Assembly: GCF_900167525.1 (NCBI RefSeq)
Contig: NZ_FUZQ01000006.1
Coordinates: 310,001 to 374,000, forward strand
Length of the DNA stretch: 64,000 nucleotides
Source: Krasilnikoviella flava
Lineage (GTDB): Bacteria; Actinomycetota; Actinomycetes; Actinomycetales; Cellulomonadaceae
Direction of reading: 5' to 3'
Below the pieces are notes generated by a model that worked only from the letters and a program-made list of their open reading frames with translations, had not been told where the DNA came from and ran no database searches. Below are positions 39,271 through 47,665 of the stretch, in pieces. Position 1 is the first letter of the stretch. Every line of letters begins with the position of its first letter. The position numbers and the translations under genes were made by a program.

Positions 39271-40494
39271 ATGAGCCCTCTCCCCACGGCCGTGCCCGCA
39301 GGCACACCCTCGGCTCCGCCGCTCCTCGGGCGGTCGCCGGCCCCGGACCTGGCCCGCGGCTGGATGCTGGCGCTGATTGCCGTAGCGAACGTGATGATCT
39401 ACCTGGTCGGTCGCCCGTACGGCTTTCGCCAGCACGTCGTCGAGGACGGCGCGGTGGACCACGCCGTGTCCGCCGCCGTGGTGACGCTGGTCGACGGGCG
39501 GGCCTACCCCCTGTTCGCGTTCCTCTTCGGGTACGGGATGGTCCAGCTGTCCGAGCGGCGACGGAGCGAGGGCGCGGGCGACGCGGAGGTCCGGCAGTTC
39601 CAGCGGCGGCGGAGCGTCGTGCTGATCGCCTTCGGCGCGGTCCACGGGATGCTCCTCTTCCCTGGCGACATCCTCGGTTGGTACGGGGTCGTCGGTCTGC
39701 TGCTCGCGGCGCTGATGCGGCGGTCGGACCGTGCGCTGCTGTGGGTGGCCGGGCTCTGGTTGGTGCCCGCAGCCGTCGTGACCGGCCTGGTCTACGGCCT
39801 GGCGACGGGTCCGGAACGCGGCTTCCTCTGGTCGTTCGAGATGACCGACCCGCTCGCCGCGCTCGCCTCCCGCCCGATGGAGTGGGTCATGGCGCCGTTC
39901 GGGCTGCTCCCGGTGGTCACCGCCGCCCTCGTCGGCGTCGTCGCCGCCCGGCACCACGTCCTCGAGCAGCCGTTCCTCCACCGACGGCTGCTGCGCCGGA
40001 CGGCGCTGGTCGGGATCCTGCTGGCCGTGGCGGGCGGCGCCCCCAGCGGTATCGTCGCGGGCGGCTACCTCCCTGCCCCGGGCGTCTCCGGCTCCGTGAC
40101 GCTCGCCGTCGTCCATGCGTTGACGGGCGTGGCGGGCGGCCTGGGACTGGCGGCGGTGTTCGCCCTGCTGGCGTCCCGGTCCCCCGGCCGCCCCGGGGTC
40201 GTCGTCGGCGCGGTCGCCGCCACCGGCCGACGCTCGCTGAGCGCCTACCTCAGCCAGTCCGTGGTGTTCGTGCTGCTCCTGACCCTGCCTCTCGTCGGCC
40301 TGGGCGCGCACCTGGGCACGGCGGCGGCGACCCTGCTGGCCGTCGCGGTCTGGGCGACGACGGTCGTCGTCTCTGCCGCGCTGGACGGCCGGGGCGTCCG
40401 GGGCCCGGCCGAGCGGCTGCTGCGGCACCTGGCATCTCGCGGGCGCGGCCCGCGGCGAGCGCGCCTCCCGCGCCCGACGGGCTCGGTCAGCTGA
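39271..40494 (+). CDS. DUF418-family membrane protein
   Basis: 407 aa with about ten membrane helices. It has the family opening DLARGWMLALIAVANV and FAFLFGYGMVQLSERR, then VLIAFGAVHGMLLFPGDILG and the C-terminal RRSLSAYLSQSVVF. DUF418 proteins resemble acyltransferase-3 or YeiB-type membrane proteins; function unknown. TAGCGT (39259-39264) ends 6 bases before the ATG. The 3' end overlaps the convergent monooxygenase gene by 8 bp. Confidence 0.88.
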   Translation: MSPLPTAVPAGTPSAPPLLGRSPAPDLARGWMLALIAVANVMIYLVGRPYGFRQHVVEDGAVDHAVSAAVVTLVDGRAYPLFAFLFGYGMVQLSERRRSEGAGDAEVRQFQRRRSVVLIAFGAVHGMLLFPGDILGWYGVVGLLLAALMRRSDRALLWVAGLWLVPAAVVTGLVYGLATGPERGFLWSFEMTDPLAALASRPMEWVMAPFGLLPVVTAALVGVVAARHHVLEQPFLHRRLLRRTALVGILLAVAGGAPSGIVAGGYLPAPGVSGSVTLAVVHALTGVAGGLGLAAVFALLASRSPGRPGVVVGAVAATGRRSLSAYLSQSVVFVLLLTLPLVGLGAHLGTAAATLLAVAVWATTVVVSAALDGRGVRGPAERLLRHLASRGRGPRRARLPRPTGSVS

Positions 40495-41683
40495 CCAGCT
40501 CGGGCAGCTCGATCGCGTTCGCCGCCCGGTGGATGGGGGCCGTCATCGCGGCCATCATCCGGTCCTTGCCGGGCAGCCTGTCCATGACCCGCAGCATCGC
40601 GAGCGAGGCGCGGACCTGGCCCTTCGAGCCGACGACCATCCGCTTGATGTTCGCGGGGCCGAGCGCCTGGTTGGCCGCCACGAACGGGCGCATCCTGCGC
40701 TCGTAGGCCGCGAACGCCCCGGCGGGGTCGTCGTGCGTGCCGAGGGCGGCGGCCAGCACGTACGCGCCGACGAGCGCGAGGCTCGTGCCCTGCCCGGAGG
40801 CGGCCGACGCGCAGTACGCGGCGTCGCCGAGCAGCACGGTGCGCCCGGCCGACCAGCGCTCGGCGCGTACCTGGCTGAGGGAGTCGAACAGCAGGTCGGG
40901 CGACGCGGGCACGTCGGCCAGCAGCCCGGGCACCTCCCACCCCTCGCCCGCGTACGCGTCGGCGAGCAGTCGCTCGCGGCCCGCGCGCCCGAGGTCCCGG
41001 TGGCCGAGGGGCCCCGACGACCACAGGAACATCGCTCGCGCCCCCTCCTCCCGGGCCGTCGCGTAGACCAGCGCGGTGCGGCCGGGCCCCACGTACGTGA
41101 CCTCCTCGCGGTCGAGGCCGAGCCGGTTGGGGACGGTCGCCACGGCGACGTAGTACCCGAGGTCGACGACGTGCCGCTCGTCCGGGCCGAGCACCAGGTT
41201 CCGCGTCCGGGAGCGGAGCCCGTCGGCGCCGACCACCACGTCGTAGCGCCCCGTGCGGCCCGAGGCGAGCTCGACCTCCACCCCGTCGCCCGTGTCCTCG
41301 AGGCTCGCGATCGAGTCGCCGTAGACGTGCTCGGCCCCGGCGGCCCCCTCGCGCAGGAGGCGATGCAGGTCGCCGCGCAGCAGCTCGACGTCGTCGTGCC
41401 CGCGGCCGCCGAAGGTGTCGCCGTCCATGCTGGCGGCCCGGCGCCCGCGGGCGTCGACGACGCTGCCGGCGCGGACCTCGGTGCGCAGGGTCCGGGCCTC
41501 CTCCAGCAGGCCCATGTGGTCCAGCACCTGCAGCGCGGCGCCCCGCACGTCGACCTTGTAGCCGCCGGCGCGGGGCGCGGGGGCCTGCTCGACGACGGTC
41601 ACGACGTCGCCGCGCGCGGCGAGCCGGTGTGCGAGAGCGAGGCCGGCGACGCCGCCGCCGGAGACGAGGACGGAGCGGTTCAT
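40487..41683 (-). CDS. FAD-dependent monooxygenase
   Basis: 398 aa, PHBH-type aromatic hydroxylase fold. FAD-binding loop VSGGGVAGLALAHRLA, conserved VVGADGLRSRTR and the second FAD motif LLGDAAYCASAASGQGTSLA are all present. It resembles TetX-like/rifampicin-type monooxygenases, but this does not establish a drug substrate. It is divergent from the TetR gene at 41787, with a repeated operator between them, so it is probably that repressor's target. Confidence 0.9.
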   Translation of the reverse strand: MNRSVLVSGGGVAGLALAHRLAARGDVVTVVEQAPAPRAGGYKVDVRGAALQVLDHMGLLEEARTLRTEVRAGSVVDARGRRAASMDGDTFGGRGHDDVELLRGDLHRLLREGAAGAEHVYGDSIASLEDTGDGVEVELASGRTGRYDVVVGADGLRSRTRNLVLGPDERHVVDLGYYVAVATVPNRLGLDREEVTYVGPGRTALVYATAREEGARAMFLWSSGPLGHRDLGRAGRERLLADAYAGEGWEVPGLLADVPASPDLLFDSLSQVRAERWSAGRTVLLGDAAYCASAASGQGTSLALVGAYVLAAALGTHDDPAGAFAAYERRMRPFVAANQALGPANIKRMVVGSKGQVRASLAMLRVMDRLPGKDRMMAAMTAPIHRAANAIELPELVS

Positions 41684-41735
41684 GGGAGTTCTCCTGACCG
41701 TGAGGAAGGTGGCGCGCACCACGCTAGACCCGATT

Positions 41736-41774
41736 AAGACATATGTGCAAGACGTTCGTGTAAGACGTTCGAGC
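41736..41774. promoter_or_regulatory. Three 13-bp direct repeats between monooxygenase and TetR genes
   Basis: Units aagacatatgtgc, aagacgttcgtgt and aagacgttcgagc start at 41736, 41749 and 41762, exactly 13 bp apart, in the 103-bp divergent gap. They lie where TetR operators are expected. Confidence 0.65.
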
Positions 41775-41786
41775 TACCATGGGCCG

Positions 41787-42338
41787 ATGCGCTCCATCGA
41801 CAACCGGGCCGCGCTCCTCGCCGCCGCCCGGGCCTGCCTCCGCGACAAGGGGTACGCCCGCACCACGGCCCGCGACGTCGCCACCGCGGCCGGCGTGAGC
41901 CTCGCGGCGATCGGCTATCACTTCGGCAGCAAGGAGGCGCTGCTCGACGCGGCCCTCGTCGACGCGCTGCGCGACTGGGGCGACGTGCTGGAGTCCATCG
42001 GGGCGGCAGATCTGGGGGCGTCGCCCGGCGGACGGTTCCGTGCGGTGTGGCAGCGGGTCATGGCCTCGGTCGCCGACGACCGGGCCCTCTGGGCGGTGCA
42101 GCTCGAGCTCGTCGCGGCCGCCGCGCGCGACCCGGAGCGAGCCACCGCCCTCGCCGCCGACAACGCGCACGCCCGCACCGCGCTGGCCGAGCTCTTCGGG
42201 GTCCCCGGGGCGCAGGGCGCGCTCGTGCAGATGCTGCTGCTGGGGGCGGTGTCGCGGGTGCTTCTCGACCCTGCTGACACCGTCGGGGCGGACGAGCTGC
42301 TGGAGCAGGTGTCCGCGCTGGCGGCGCTCGCCGCCTGA
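41787..42338 (+). CDS. TetR-family regulator
   Basis: 183 aa. HTH: LLAAARACLRDKGYARTTAR then DVATAAGVSLAAIGYHFGSK, in the usual place at the N-terminus. C-terminal ligand domain of the TetR_C group. It sits divergent to the FAD monooxygenase, with the triple repeat 41736-41774 between, suggesting it represses both itself and that enzyme. ATG 41787 was chosen over upstream in-frame codons because it follows the repeats. Confidence 0.92.
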   Translation: MRSIDNRAALLAAARACLRDKGYARTTARDVATAAGVSLAAIGYHFGSKEALLDAALVDALRDWGDVLESIGAADLGASPGGRFRAVWQRVMASVADDRALWAVQLELVAAAARDPERATALAADNAHARTALAELFGVPGAQGALVQMLLLGAVSRVLLDPADTVGADELLEQVSALAALAA

Positions 42339-42341
42339 TCG

Positions 42342-42563
42342 TCAGAGCGCGGTGACCGCGCCCACCACCTGCACCTGCACGGGGACGCCGTCCACCTGGG
42401 GCGGCACGTCCTTGCGGGCGCGGAGCGAGACGACGTTCACCTGCAGCACCCAGTCCGCCTCGTCGCCGCGTTGGGCGAGCCCGACGCCGCGCACCCCCTC
42501 GACACTCTCGAGCGCTTCGCGCAGGGCGGGCTTGGCGGCTCGCGCCTCGTCGATCGTGACCAT
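42342..42563 (-). CDS. Small conserved protein of unknown function
   Basis: 73 aa from ATG 42563 with GGAGGTG upstream. One alpha-beta domain: TIDEARAAKPALREALESVE, then GVRGVGLAQRGDEADWVLQV and VNVVS, ending in a VPVQVQVVG strand. The GVRGVGL..........W.LQVNV pattern resembles small ribosome- or protease-leader-like alpha/beta domains, but no function is established. It overlaps nothing; the TetR gene ends 3 bp away, convergent. Confidence 0.7.
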   Translation of the reverse strand: MVTIDEARAAKPALREALESVEGVRGVGLAQRGDEADWVLQVNVVSLRARKDVPPQVDGVPVQVQVVGAVTAL

Positions 42564-42650
42564 GGAACACCTCCGACCCCTCCATTGTGCGCCACCCGCC
42601 AGCAGGGCCACAGTCCGAGCACCGTGACCTGCGTCCTCGCGGGCGCCCGC

Positions 42651-42896
42651 CTACCGCACGGTCGGGCCCTCGACCTCCACGGGGCCGTGCGACGGCCGGC
42701 GTTCGATGTGCAGGTTGAGGGTGCTCTTCGACGTCGGGACCACCGAGATCTGCGCCTCGCCCTCGCCGACGTCGATGGCGCGCACGTGCAGGTGCCCGTC
42801 CTTGAGACGCATCGCGAACTGGCTCGTCCCCGCGACGAACCGCACCTCGCTGTCGTCGTCGATCACGGTGGGGCCCAGGGGCAGACTCTTCGACAT
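42651..42896 (-). CDS. Small protein of unknown function
   Basis: 81 aa, mainly beta by appearance: PTVIDDDSEVRFVAGTSQFA, LKDGHLHVRAIDVGEGEAQI and TLNLHIERRP. No Cys, signal or membrane segment. It is divergent from the CDF transporter with dyads between the starts (42898-42977). Family not recognised; the regular charge pattern and the adjacent dyads support a real gene. Confidence 0.65.
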   Translation of the reverse strand: MSKSLPLGPTVIDDDSEVRFVAGTSQFAMRLKDGHLHVRAIDVGEGEAQISVVPTSKSTLNLHIERRPSHGPVEVEGPTVR

Positions 42897-42897
42897 G

Positions 42898-42977
42898 GGT
42901 ACAGCATGCCTGCTGGTACCTCCGCGGAGCGGCGACCTCCATCGACCCTGGTCAACGGTACAGGTATCCGTGTACCG
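42898..42977. promoter_or_regulatory. Paired GGTAC dyads in the divergent promoter of the CDF transporter
   Basis: cggtaca (42956-42962) and tgtaccg (42971-42977) form a 7-bp dyad with an 8-bp spacer immediately upstream of the transporter ATG. A second dyad with GGTAC outer arms lies at about 42899-42920, just upstream of the small gene start at 42896. Shared GGTACA half-sites suggest one regulator, not encoded nearby. Confidence 0.5.
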
Positions 42978-42979
42978 TC

Positions 42980-43738
42980 ATGCGGGTGACGAGCCTCCCG
43001 CTACGCCCCCTGCAGCCCGTGCGCCGCGCGCTCCTCGAGCGCCGGGTGCGCTGGATCGTCGCCGCGACGATCGCGTACAACGTCGTCGAGGCGGTCGTCG
43101 CGATCGCCGCGGGGCGGGCGGCGTCGTCGGCGGCGCTGGTCGGCTTCGGCCTGGACTCGGTGGTCGAGGTGCTGTCGGCGGCCGCGGTCGCCTGGCAGTT
43201 CGCCGCGCCGGACCCGCGCCGCCGCGAGCGCCTCGCGCTGCGCCTCATCGCCGTGTCGTTCTTCGGGCTGGCCCTGTTCGTCTCGCTCGACGCCGCCCGG
43301 ACGCTGCTCGGCGCGGCGGAGCCGGACCACTCCCCCGTGGGCATCGCCCTCGCGGCGGTCAGCCTCGCGATCATGCCCTTCCTCTCGTGGGCCGAGCGTC
43401 GCACGGGCCGCGAGCTCGGCTCGGCATCGGCCGTCGCCGACTCGAAGCAGACCCTGATCTGCACGTACCTGTCGGCGGTGCTGCTGGTCGGGCTGGTGCT
43501 CAACGCCACGCTCGGCTGGTCGTGGGCCGACCCGCTCGCCGCCCTGGTCATCGCCGGCTTCGCCGTCCGGGAGGGCGTCGAGGCCTGGCGGGGCGACGCC
43601 TGCTGTACCCCCGTCGGCGCGCTCCTCGCGGCCGACGACGACGGCTGCGACTCCTGCGAGGACGGGTGCGACGACGGCTGCTGCGCGCCATCGGACACCG
43701 TCGCTGCGACGCCGGCGCGCCCGGGACAAGATGGGTGA
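42980..43738 (+). CDS. Cation transporter, CDF-like, with Cys-rich tail
   Basis: 252 aa. Six helices; helix motifs AALVGFGLDSVVEVLSAAAV and ASAVADSKQTLICTYLSAVL carry the Asp pairs of cation diffusion facilitators. After the last helix (WADPLAALVIAGFAVREGVE) comes a Cys-rich tail (ACCTPV, then CDSCEDGCDDGCC), which would bind soft metals. The usual cytoplasmic CDF C-terminal domain is absent. Likely zinc/cadmium-type efflux, by inference. Expression is probably metal-controlled through the GGTACA dyads. Confidence 0.85.
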   Translation: MRVTSLPLRPLQPVRRALLERRVRWIVAATIAYNVVEAVVAIAAGRAASSAALVGFGLDSVVEVLSAAAVAWQFAAPDPRRRERLALRLIAVSFFGLALFVSLDAARTLLGAAEPDHSPVGIALAAVSLAIMPFLSWAERRTGRELGSASAVADSKQTLICTYLSAVLLVGLVLNATLGWSWADPLAALVIAGFAVREGVEAWRGDACCTPVGALLAADDDGCDSCEDGCDDGCCAPSDTVAATPARPGQDG

Positions 43739-43739
43739 C

Positions 43740-44579
43740 ATGAGCACCGAGATCCCGTCCCTGCCCCTGAACAACGGCACGTCGGTCCCGCAGCTCGGCT
43801 ACGGCGTCTTCAAGGTCCCGCCGGAGCAGACCCGCGAGCTGGTGCTGACCGCCCTCGAGGCGGGCTACCGGCACATCGACACCGCACAGATGTACCGCAA
43901 CGAGCGCGGCGTCGGCGAGGCCATCGCGGCGGCCGGGCTGCCGCGCGACGAGCTCTTCGTCACGACCAAGCTGAACAACGCGTTCCACGAGCACGACGCC
44001 GCGCTGGAGGCGTTCGACCGCTCCCTCGAGGAGCTCGGGCTGGACCACGTGGACCTGTTCCTCATCCACTGGCCGCTGCCGGCGGTCGGCCGTTTCGTCG
44101 AGGCGTGGGGAGCGCTCGAGGAGCTCTACCGCTCCGGGCGCGCCCGCGCGATCGGCACCTCGAACTTCCAACCGCAGCACCTGCGACGCATCCTCGCGGA
44201 GGGCACGGTGGTGCCCGCCGTCAACCAGGTGGAGATCCACCCGTGGTTCGGCAACGAGGAGGTCCGCGCGTTCGACGCCGAGCACGACATCGTCACCGAG
44301 GCCTGGTCCCCGCTGGGCCGCGGCCGTGTGCTGGAGGACCCGACGCTCGCGCGCATCGCCACCGACCACGACCGCACGCCCGCCCAGGTCGTGCTGCGCT
44401 GGCACGTCCAGCGCGGCGACGTCGTCTTCCCCAAGTCCGCGACGCCGTCGCGCATCCGCGAGAACCTGGAGATCTTCGACTTCGAGCTCTCCGGGGAGGA
44501 CATGGCCGCCATCACCGGCCTCGACCGCGACGAGCGCATCGGCTCCCACCCGGACCACATGAACAACACCGGCCGCTGA
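43740..44579 (+). CDS. Aldo/keto reductase
   Basis: 279 aa TIM-barrel NADPH-dependent reductase. The catalytic tetrad appears in GYRHIDTAQMY (Asp, Tyr), LFVTTKL (Lys) and FLIHWPLP (His); cofactor motif FPKSATPSRIRENLEIFDFE is intact. This is the 2,5-diketo-gluconate reductase-type branch (AKR5). ATG 43740 is preferred over 43731, which is also in frame. It is followed by the REP-like hairpin (44589-44630) and the convergent ABC exporter. Confidence 0.92.
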   Translation: MSTEIPSLPLNNGTSVPQLGYGVFKVPPEQTRELVLTALEAGYRHIDTAQMYRNERGVGEAIAAAGLPRDELFVTTKLNNAFHEHDAALEAFDRSLEELGLDHVDLFLIHWPLPAVGRFVEAWGALEELYRSGRARAIGTSNFQPQHLRRILAEGTVVPAVNQVEIHPWFGNEEVRAFDAEHDIVTEAWSPLGRGRVLEDPTLARIATDHDRTPAQVVLRWHVQRGDVVFPKSATPSRIRENLEIFDFELSGEDMAAITGLDRDERIGSHPDHMNNTGR

Positions 44580-44588
44580 CCCGATCGG

Positions 44589-44630
44589 TGGTTGAGCCTG
44601 CCGAGACCCGGGTCTCGACAGGCTCAACCA
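44589..44630. terminator. REP-like hairpin between convergent genes
   Basis: tggttgagcctgccgagaccc and gggtctcgacaggctcaacca form a 21-bp near-perfect stem with no loop bases (one mismatch), between the convergent aldo/keto reductase and ABC permease. It belongs to the repeat family also found in coding DNA at 57132-57177 and would act on both strands. Confidence 0.65.
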
Positions 44631-44641
44631 GCGTGGCGCAC

Positions 44642-45487
44642 TCAGACGGCCTTGCGCGTGGCGCGGATGCCGACCAGGAGGCCGACGGCGCACGTGACGG
44701 CCGCGGCGACCACGCCCCACAGCACGGCCGTGTCGGCGAAGGTGCCGCCGAACAGGACGCGCTCGGCGTCGACCATGTACGTGAGCGGGTTGAACTTCGC
44801 CGCCGTCTGCATCCACGACGGGCCGGCCTCGAGCGGCAGCATCATCCCGGACAGGATGAGCAGCGGGAACAGCAGCGACTGCTGCACGCCCCAGAACAGC
44901 CACTCGCGGTTCTTCGACGCCAGCGCGAGCGCGAGCGACAGGGCGCCGACGCCGATGCCGAACAGGCCCAGGAGCGCGAGCCCGAAGAGTGCCGGGAGCA
45001 GGTGGAACGTGAACCCGAACGGGATGCAGACCACCGCGATGAGGAGCCCCTGCACCAGCAGCGGGGCGAACTCCTTGAGCGCCCGGCCCACGAGGATCGC
45101 CGACCGGTCCAGCGGGGTGGCGAGCACCCGCTCGTAGGAGCCGGTCATGACCTCGTAGAGCAGGTTGGAGCCGGTCATCGAGGTGCCGAACAGCGAGATC
45201 ATGACGATCACGCCGGGCACGAACCACTGCAGGGTGTCCGCGGTGCTCGCGCCCTCGGCGCCGAAGCCGCCGCCGAAGGTCCCCGTGAGCAACGGCCCGA
45301 ACAGGCCGAGGAAGATGAGCGGCTGCAGCAGCGAGAAGATCAGCGTGAACGGGTCGCGCAGCACCAGCAGGATCTCGCGGGTGAAGACTGCCGCGGTGTC
45401 CGCGAAGAACTTGCCCGGGCCGGTGCGCGTGACGATTCGGGGCGCCTCGCGCTGCGTCGTCGTGGTGGTGCGGGTCTGCTCGGTCAT
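44642..45487 (-). CDS. ABC-2-type exporter permease (DrrB-like)
   Basis: 281 aa with six membrane helices and the ABC-2 family motif around TLQWFVPGVIVMISLFGTSM and ATPLDRSAILVGRALKEFAP. It pairs with the ATPase encoded directly upstream, whose stop overlaps its start (ATGA, 45484-45487). Export of drug-like or lipid substrates is usual for the family. Divergent TetR at 46547 is its probable regulator. Confidence 0.92.
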   Translation of the reverse strand: MTEQTRTTTTTQREAPRIVTRTGPGKFFADTAAVFTREILLVLRDPFTLIFSLLQPLIFLGLFGPLLTGTFGGGFGAEGASTADTLQWFVPGVIVMISLFGTSMTGSNLLYEVMTGSYERVLATPLDRSAILVGRALKEFAPLLVQGLLIAVVCIPFGFTFHLLPALFGLALLGLFGIGVGALSLALALASKNREWLFWGVQQSLLFPLLILSGMMLPLEAGPSWMQTAAKFNPLTYMVDAERVLFGGTFADTAVLWGVVAAAVTCAVGLLVGIRATRKAV

Positions 45488-46446
45488 GCTGCCGCCTCCT
45501 CGCGCAGGCTCCGGCCGGTGAGGTTGAGGAACACGTCGTCGAGGCTGGCCTGGCGGGCGCTCGCCGACGTGGTGGTGATGCCGGCGACACGAAGCGCCTC
45601 GATGACGACGGGCAGCTCCTCGGCGCCCTGCGCCGTGCGCACCCGCACCTGCAGCCCTGTCCCGTGTGCCGTGAGCTCGGCGTCCCCGAGGTCGTCGGGC
45701 AGCGCGGCGCGGACCGCAGCCCCGTCGTCGGTCGCGACCACGAGCGTGAGGGAGTCGTCGGCGTGCCGGCGCTTGAGGACGCCGGGCGCGGCGTCGGCGA
45801 TGATCTCGCCGTGGTCGATGACGACGACGCGCTCGGCCATGCTGTCCGCCTCGTCGAGGTAGTGCGTGGTGAGCACCACGGTCATGCCGTACCGCTCGCG
45901 CATCGCGGTGATGTGGCCCCAGAGGTTGGCTCGTGAGTGCGGGTCGAGGCCGGTGGTGGGCTCGTCCAGGAACAGCAGCGGCGGGTGGTTCATCAGCCCG
46001 AGCGCGACGTCGAGCCTCCGGCGCTGGCCTCCGGACAGCGACTGGACCGACCGCTTCTCGAGGCCGCCCAGCTCGAGCGCCGCCATGAGGTCGGCGGCGC
46101 GCTCCTTGTAGACCTCCGGCGCGAGCCCGTAGAAGCGCCCCTGGTTGTGCAGCTCGTCCACCACCTTGTAGCTGAACCCGCCCCCGTTGCCCTGTCCGAT
46201 GAAGCCGAGCCGCGCCCGTACCTGCGCCGGGTGCGCGACGACGTCGTACCCGGCGACGGTCGCCTCGCCCGCCGTCGGCTCCAGCAGGGACGTCAGCATC
46301 CGCAGCGTCGTGGACTTGCCGGCCCCGTTGGGGCCGAGGAAGGCGACGAGCTCGCCCTCCGCCACGTCGACGTCGATCCCCTTGACTGCCTCGACGGTCT
46401 CCTTGCGGCGGCTGAACGTCTTGGTCAGCCCGCGTGCTCGAATCAT
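45484..46446 (-). CDS. ABC exporter ATP-binding protein (DrrA-like)
   Basis: 320 aa. Complete NBD: Walker A GPNGAGKST, signature LSGGQRRRLD, Walker B LLFLDEPTTGLD and H-loop VVLTTHYLDEADSM. A C-terminal region beyond the NBD (from about residue 225) is typical of daunorubicin-type DrrA. ATG 46446 was chosen because AGGGG lies 8 bases upstream; GTG 46452 would have no room for it. The operon is ATPase-permease. Confidence 0.94.
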   Translation of the reverse strand: MIRARGLTKTFSRRKETVEAVKGIDVDVAEGELVAFLGPNGAGKSTTLRMLTSLLEPTAGEATVAGYDVVAHPAQVRARLGFIGQGNGGGFSYKVVDELHNQGRFYGLAPEVYKERAADLMAALELGGLEKRSVQSLSGGQRRRLDVALGLMNHPPLLFLDEPTTGLDPHSRANLWGHITAMRERYGMTVVLTTHYLDEADSMAERVVVIDHGEIIADAAPGVLKRRHADDSLTLVVATDDGAAVRAALPDDLGDAELTAHGTGLQVRVRTAQGAEELPVVIEALRVAGITTTSASARQASLDDVFLNLTGRSLREEAAA

Positions 46447-46546
46447 GACCACACCCCTCTCTCGTACGGTGTACTGGAACTAGTGTCGAACCTAGCCGGG
46501 GGGTCCGACAAGGCCCCCCTTCGCCAGGATGGGAGGATGACGACTC

Positions 46547-47323
46547 ATGTCGAGCACTTCGTCACAGCCGCCGGCCGACGGCGTCCCACGCCCACCCGAC
46601 GTCGTGCGCCGGCTCGCCCTCCTCTGGGACCCGCCGCAGCCGTCGGGGCGCGGCCGCCGCGCCCGCCTGACCCTCGACGACGTCGTCGGCGCGGGCACCA
46701 CGATCGCGGACACCGAGGGGCTGGAGGCGCTGTCGATGCGCAAGGTCGCGGCACGGCTCGGCGTCGGCGCGATGTCGCTGTACACGTACGTGCCAGGGCG
46801 CACGGAGCTGCTGGACCTGATGATCGACCGTGCCTTCGCCGAGCTCCCGCTGCCGCCCGCCACGGCGACGTGGCGCGACGGGCTCGCCGCCTACGCCCGC
46901 GCGCACTGGGAGCTGTTCCAGCGCCACCCGTGGATCCTGCAGACCAACATGTGGCGCCTCCCGCTCACCCCGGCGGTCCTCGACGCGCAGGAGTGCGGGC
47001 TGCGCACCCTCGTGGACACCGGCCTGCCCGAGCGGCAGGTGGTGGAGATCCTCGGGCTCGTCGACGCGTTCGTCCGCGGGCTGGCGCGCTCCACGGTGGC
47101 GGAGTCGACCGAGAAGGACGCCTCCGGGCAGAGCAACGACGAGTACTGGACGTCGATGAGCAGCTTCTGGGTGGACCACTTCGACCCGCAGCGCTACCCG
47201 ACGATGCTGCGCATCTGGGACGCGGGGGGCTTCGACGCCGAGGCCACCCCCTTCGACGCGTCGCTGGACCGGCTGCTCGACTCCGTCGAGATGGCGATCG
47301 ACCGGGCGCGCGGCGCGCGCTGA
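46547..47323 (+). CDS. TetR-family regulator divergent from the ABC exporter
   Basis: 258 aa. HTH: LDDVVGAGTTIADTEGLEAL with KVAARLGVGAMSLYTYVPGR, then a TetR_C-type ligand domain (QRHPWILQTNMWRLPLTP). Divergent from the DrrAB-like operon, the usual layout of a repressor and its drug exporter. The 100-bp gap holds a partly palindromic ACTGGAACTAGT stretch near 46472-46483 that could be the operator. Confidence 0.92.
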   Translation: MSSTSSQPPADGVPRPPDVVRRLALLWDPPQPSGRGRRARLTLDDVVGAGTTIADTEGLEALSMRKVAARLGVGAMSLYTYVPGRTELLDLMIDRAFAELPLPPATATWRDGLAAYARAHWELFQRHPWILQTNMWRLPLTPAVLDAQECGLRTLVDTGLPERQVVEILGLVDAFVRGLARSTVAESTEKDASGQSNDEYWTSMSSFWVDHFDPQRYPTMLRIWDAGGFDAEATPFDASLDRLLDSVEMAIDRARGAR

Positions 47324-47360
47324 GCGGGCTTCCCTTCCCGCCTCGCCCTCCCTACGATGA

Positions 47361-47376
47361 ACTGGTCCAGACCACC
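47361..47376. promoter_or_regulatory. dre-like operator upstream of ptsH
   Basis: actggtccagaccacc matches the DasR consensus A(C/G)TGGTCTAGACCA(C/G)T at nearly every position, 17 bp upstream of the HPr ATG and just after a TACGAT -10 box. Confidence 0.7.
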
Positions 47377-47392
47377 GTCCCCGGAGGACCCC

Positions 47393-47665
47393 ATGGAACG
47401 CACCGTCGTCGTCGCCATCACCGAGGGCCTGCACGCCCGCCCGGCCGCGCTCTTCGCGCAGAAGGCCGGCCAGCAGCCCGTGCCGGTGAAGATCGCCAAG
47501 ACCGCCGGCGGCGACGCCGTGGACGCGGCGAGCATCCTCGGGATCATGACGCTCGGCGCGTCGGTCGGCGACGAGGTGGTGCTGCGCACCGAGTCCGACG
47601 GCGACGACGCGACGGCCGCGCTCGACGCGCTCGTCGAGTTCCTGTCCTCCGAAGCGGTGGCCTGA
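47393..47665 (+). CDS. ptsH: PTS phosphocarrier protein HPr
   Basis: 90 aa. Phosphorylated by EI on H14 (EGLHARPAAL) and donates to EIIA. The regulatory-site region AASILGIMTLG carries a Ser at 47. SD GGAGGA lies 6-7 bases before ATG 47393. A dre-like operator precedes it, tying it to the GntR regulator of the locus. Its stop overlaps the next frame's CTG codon. Confidence 0.95.
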   Translation: MERTVVVAITEGLHARPAALFAQKAGQQPVPVKIAKTAGGDAVDAASILGIMTLGASVGDEVVLRTESDGDDATAALDALVEFLSSEAVA

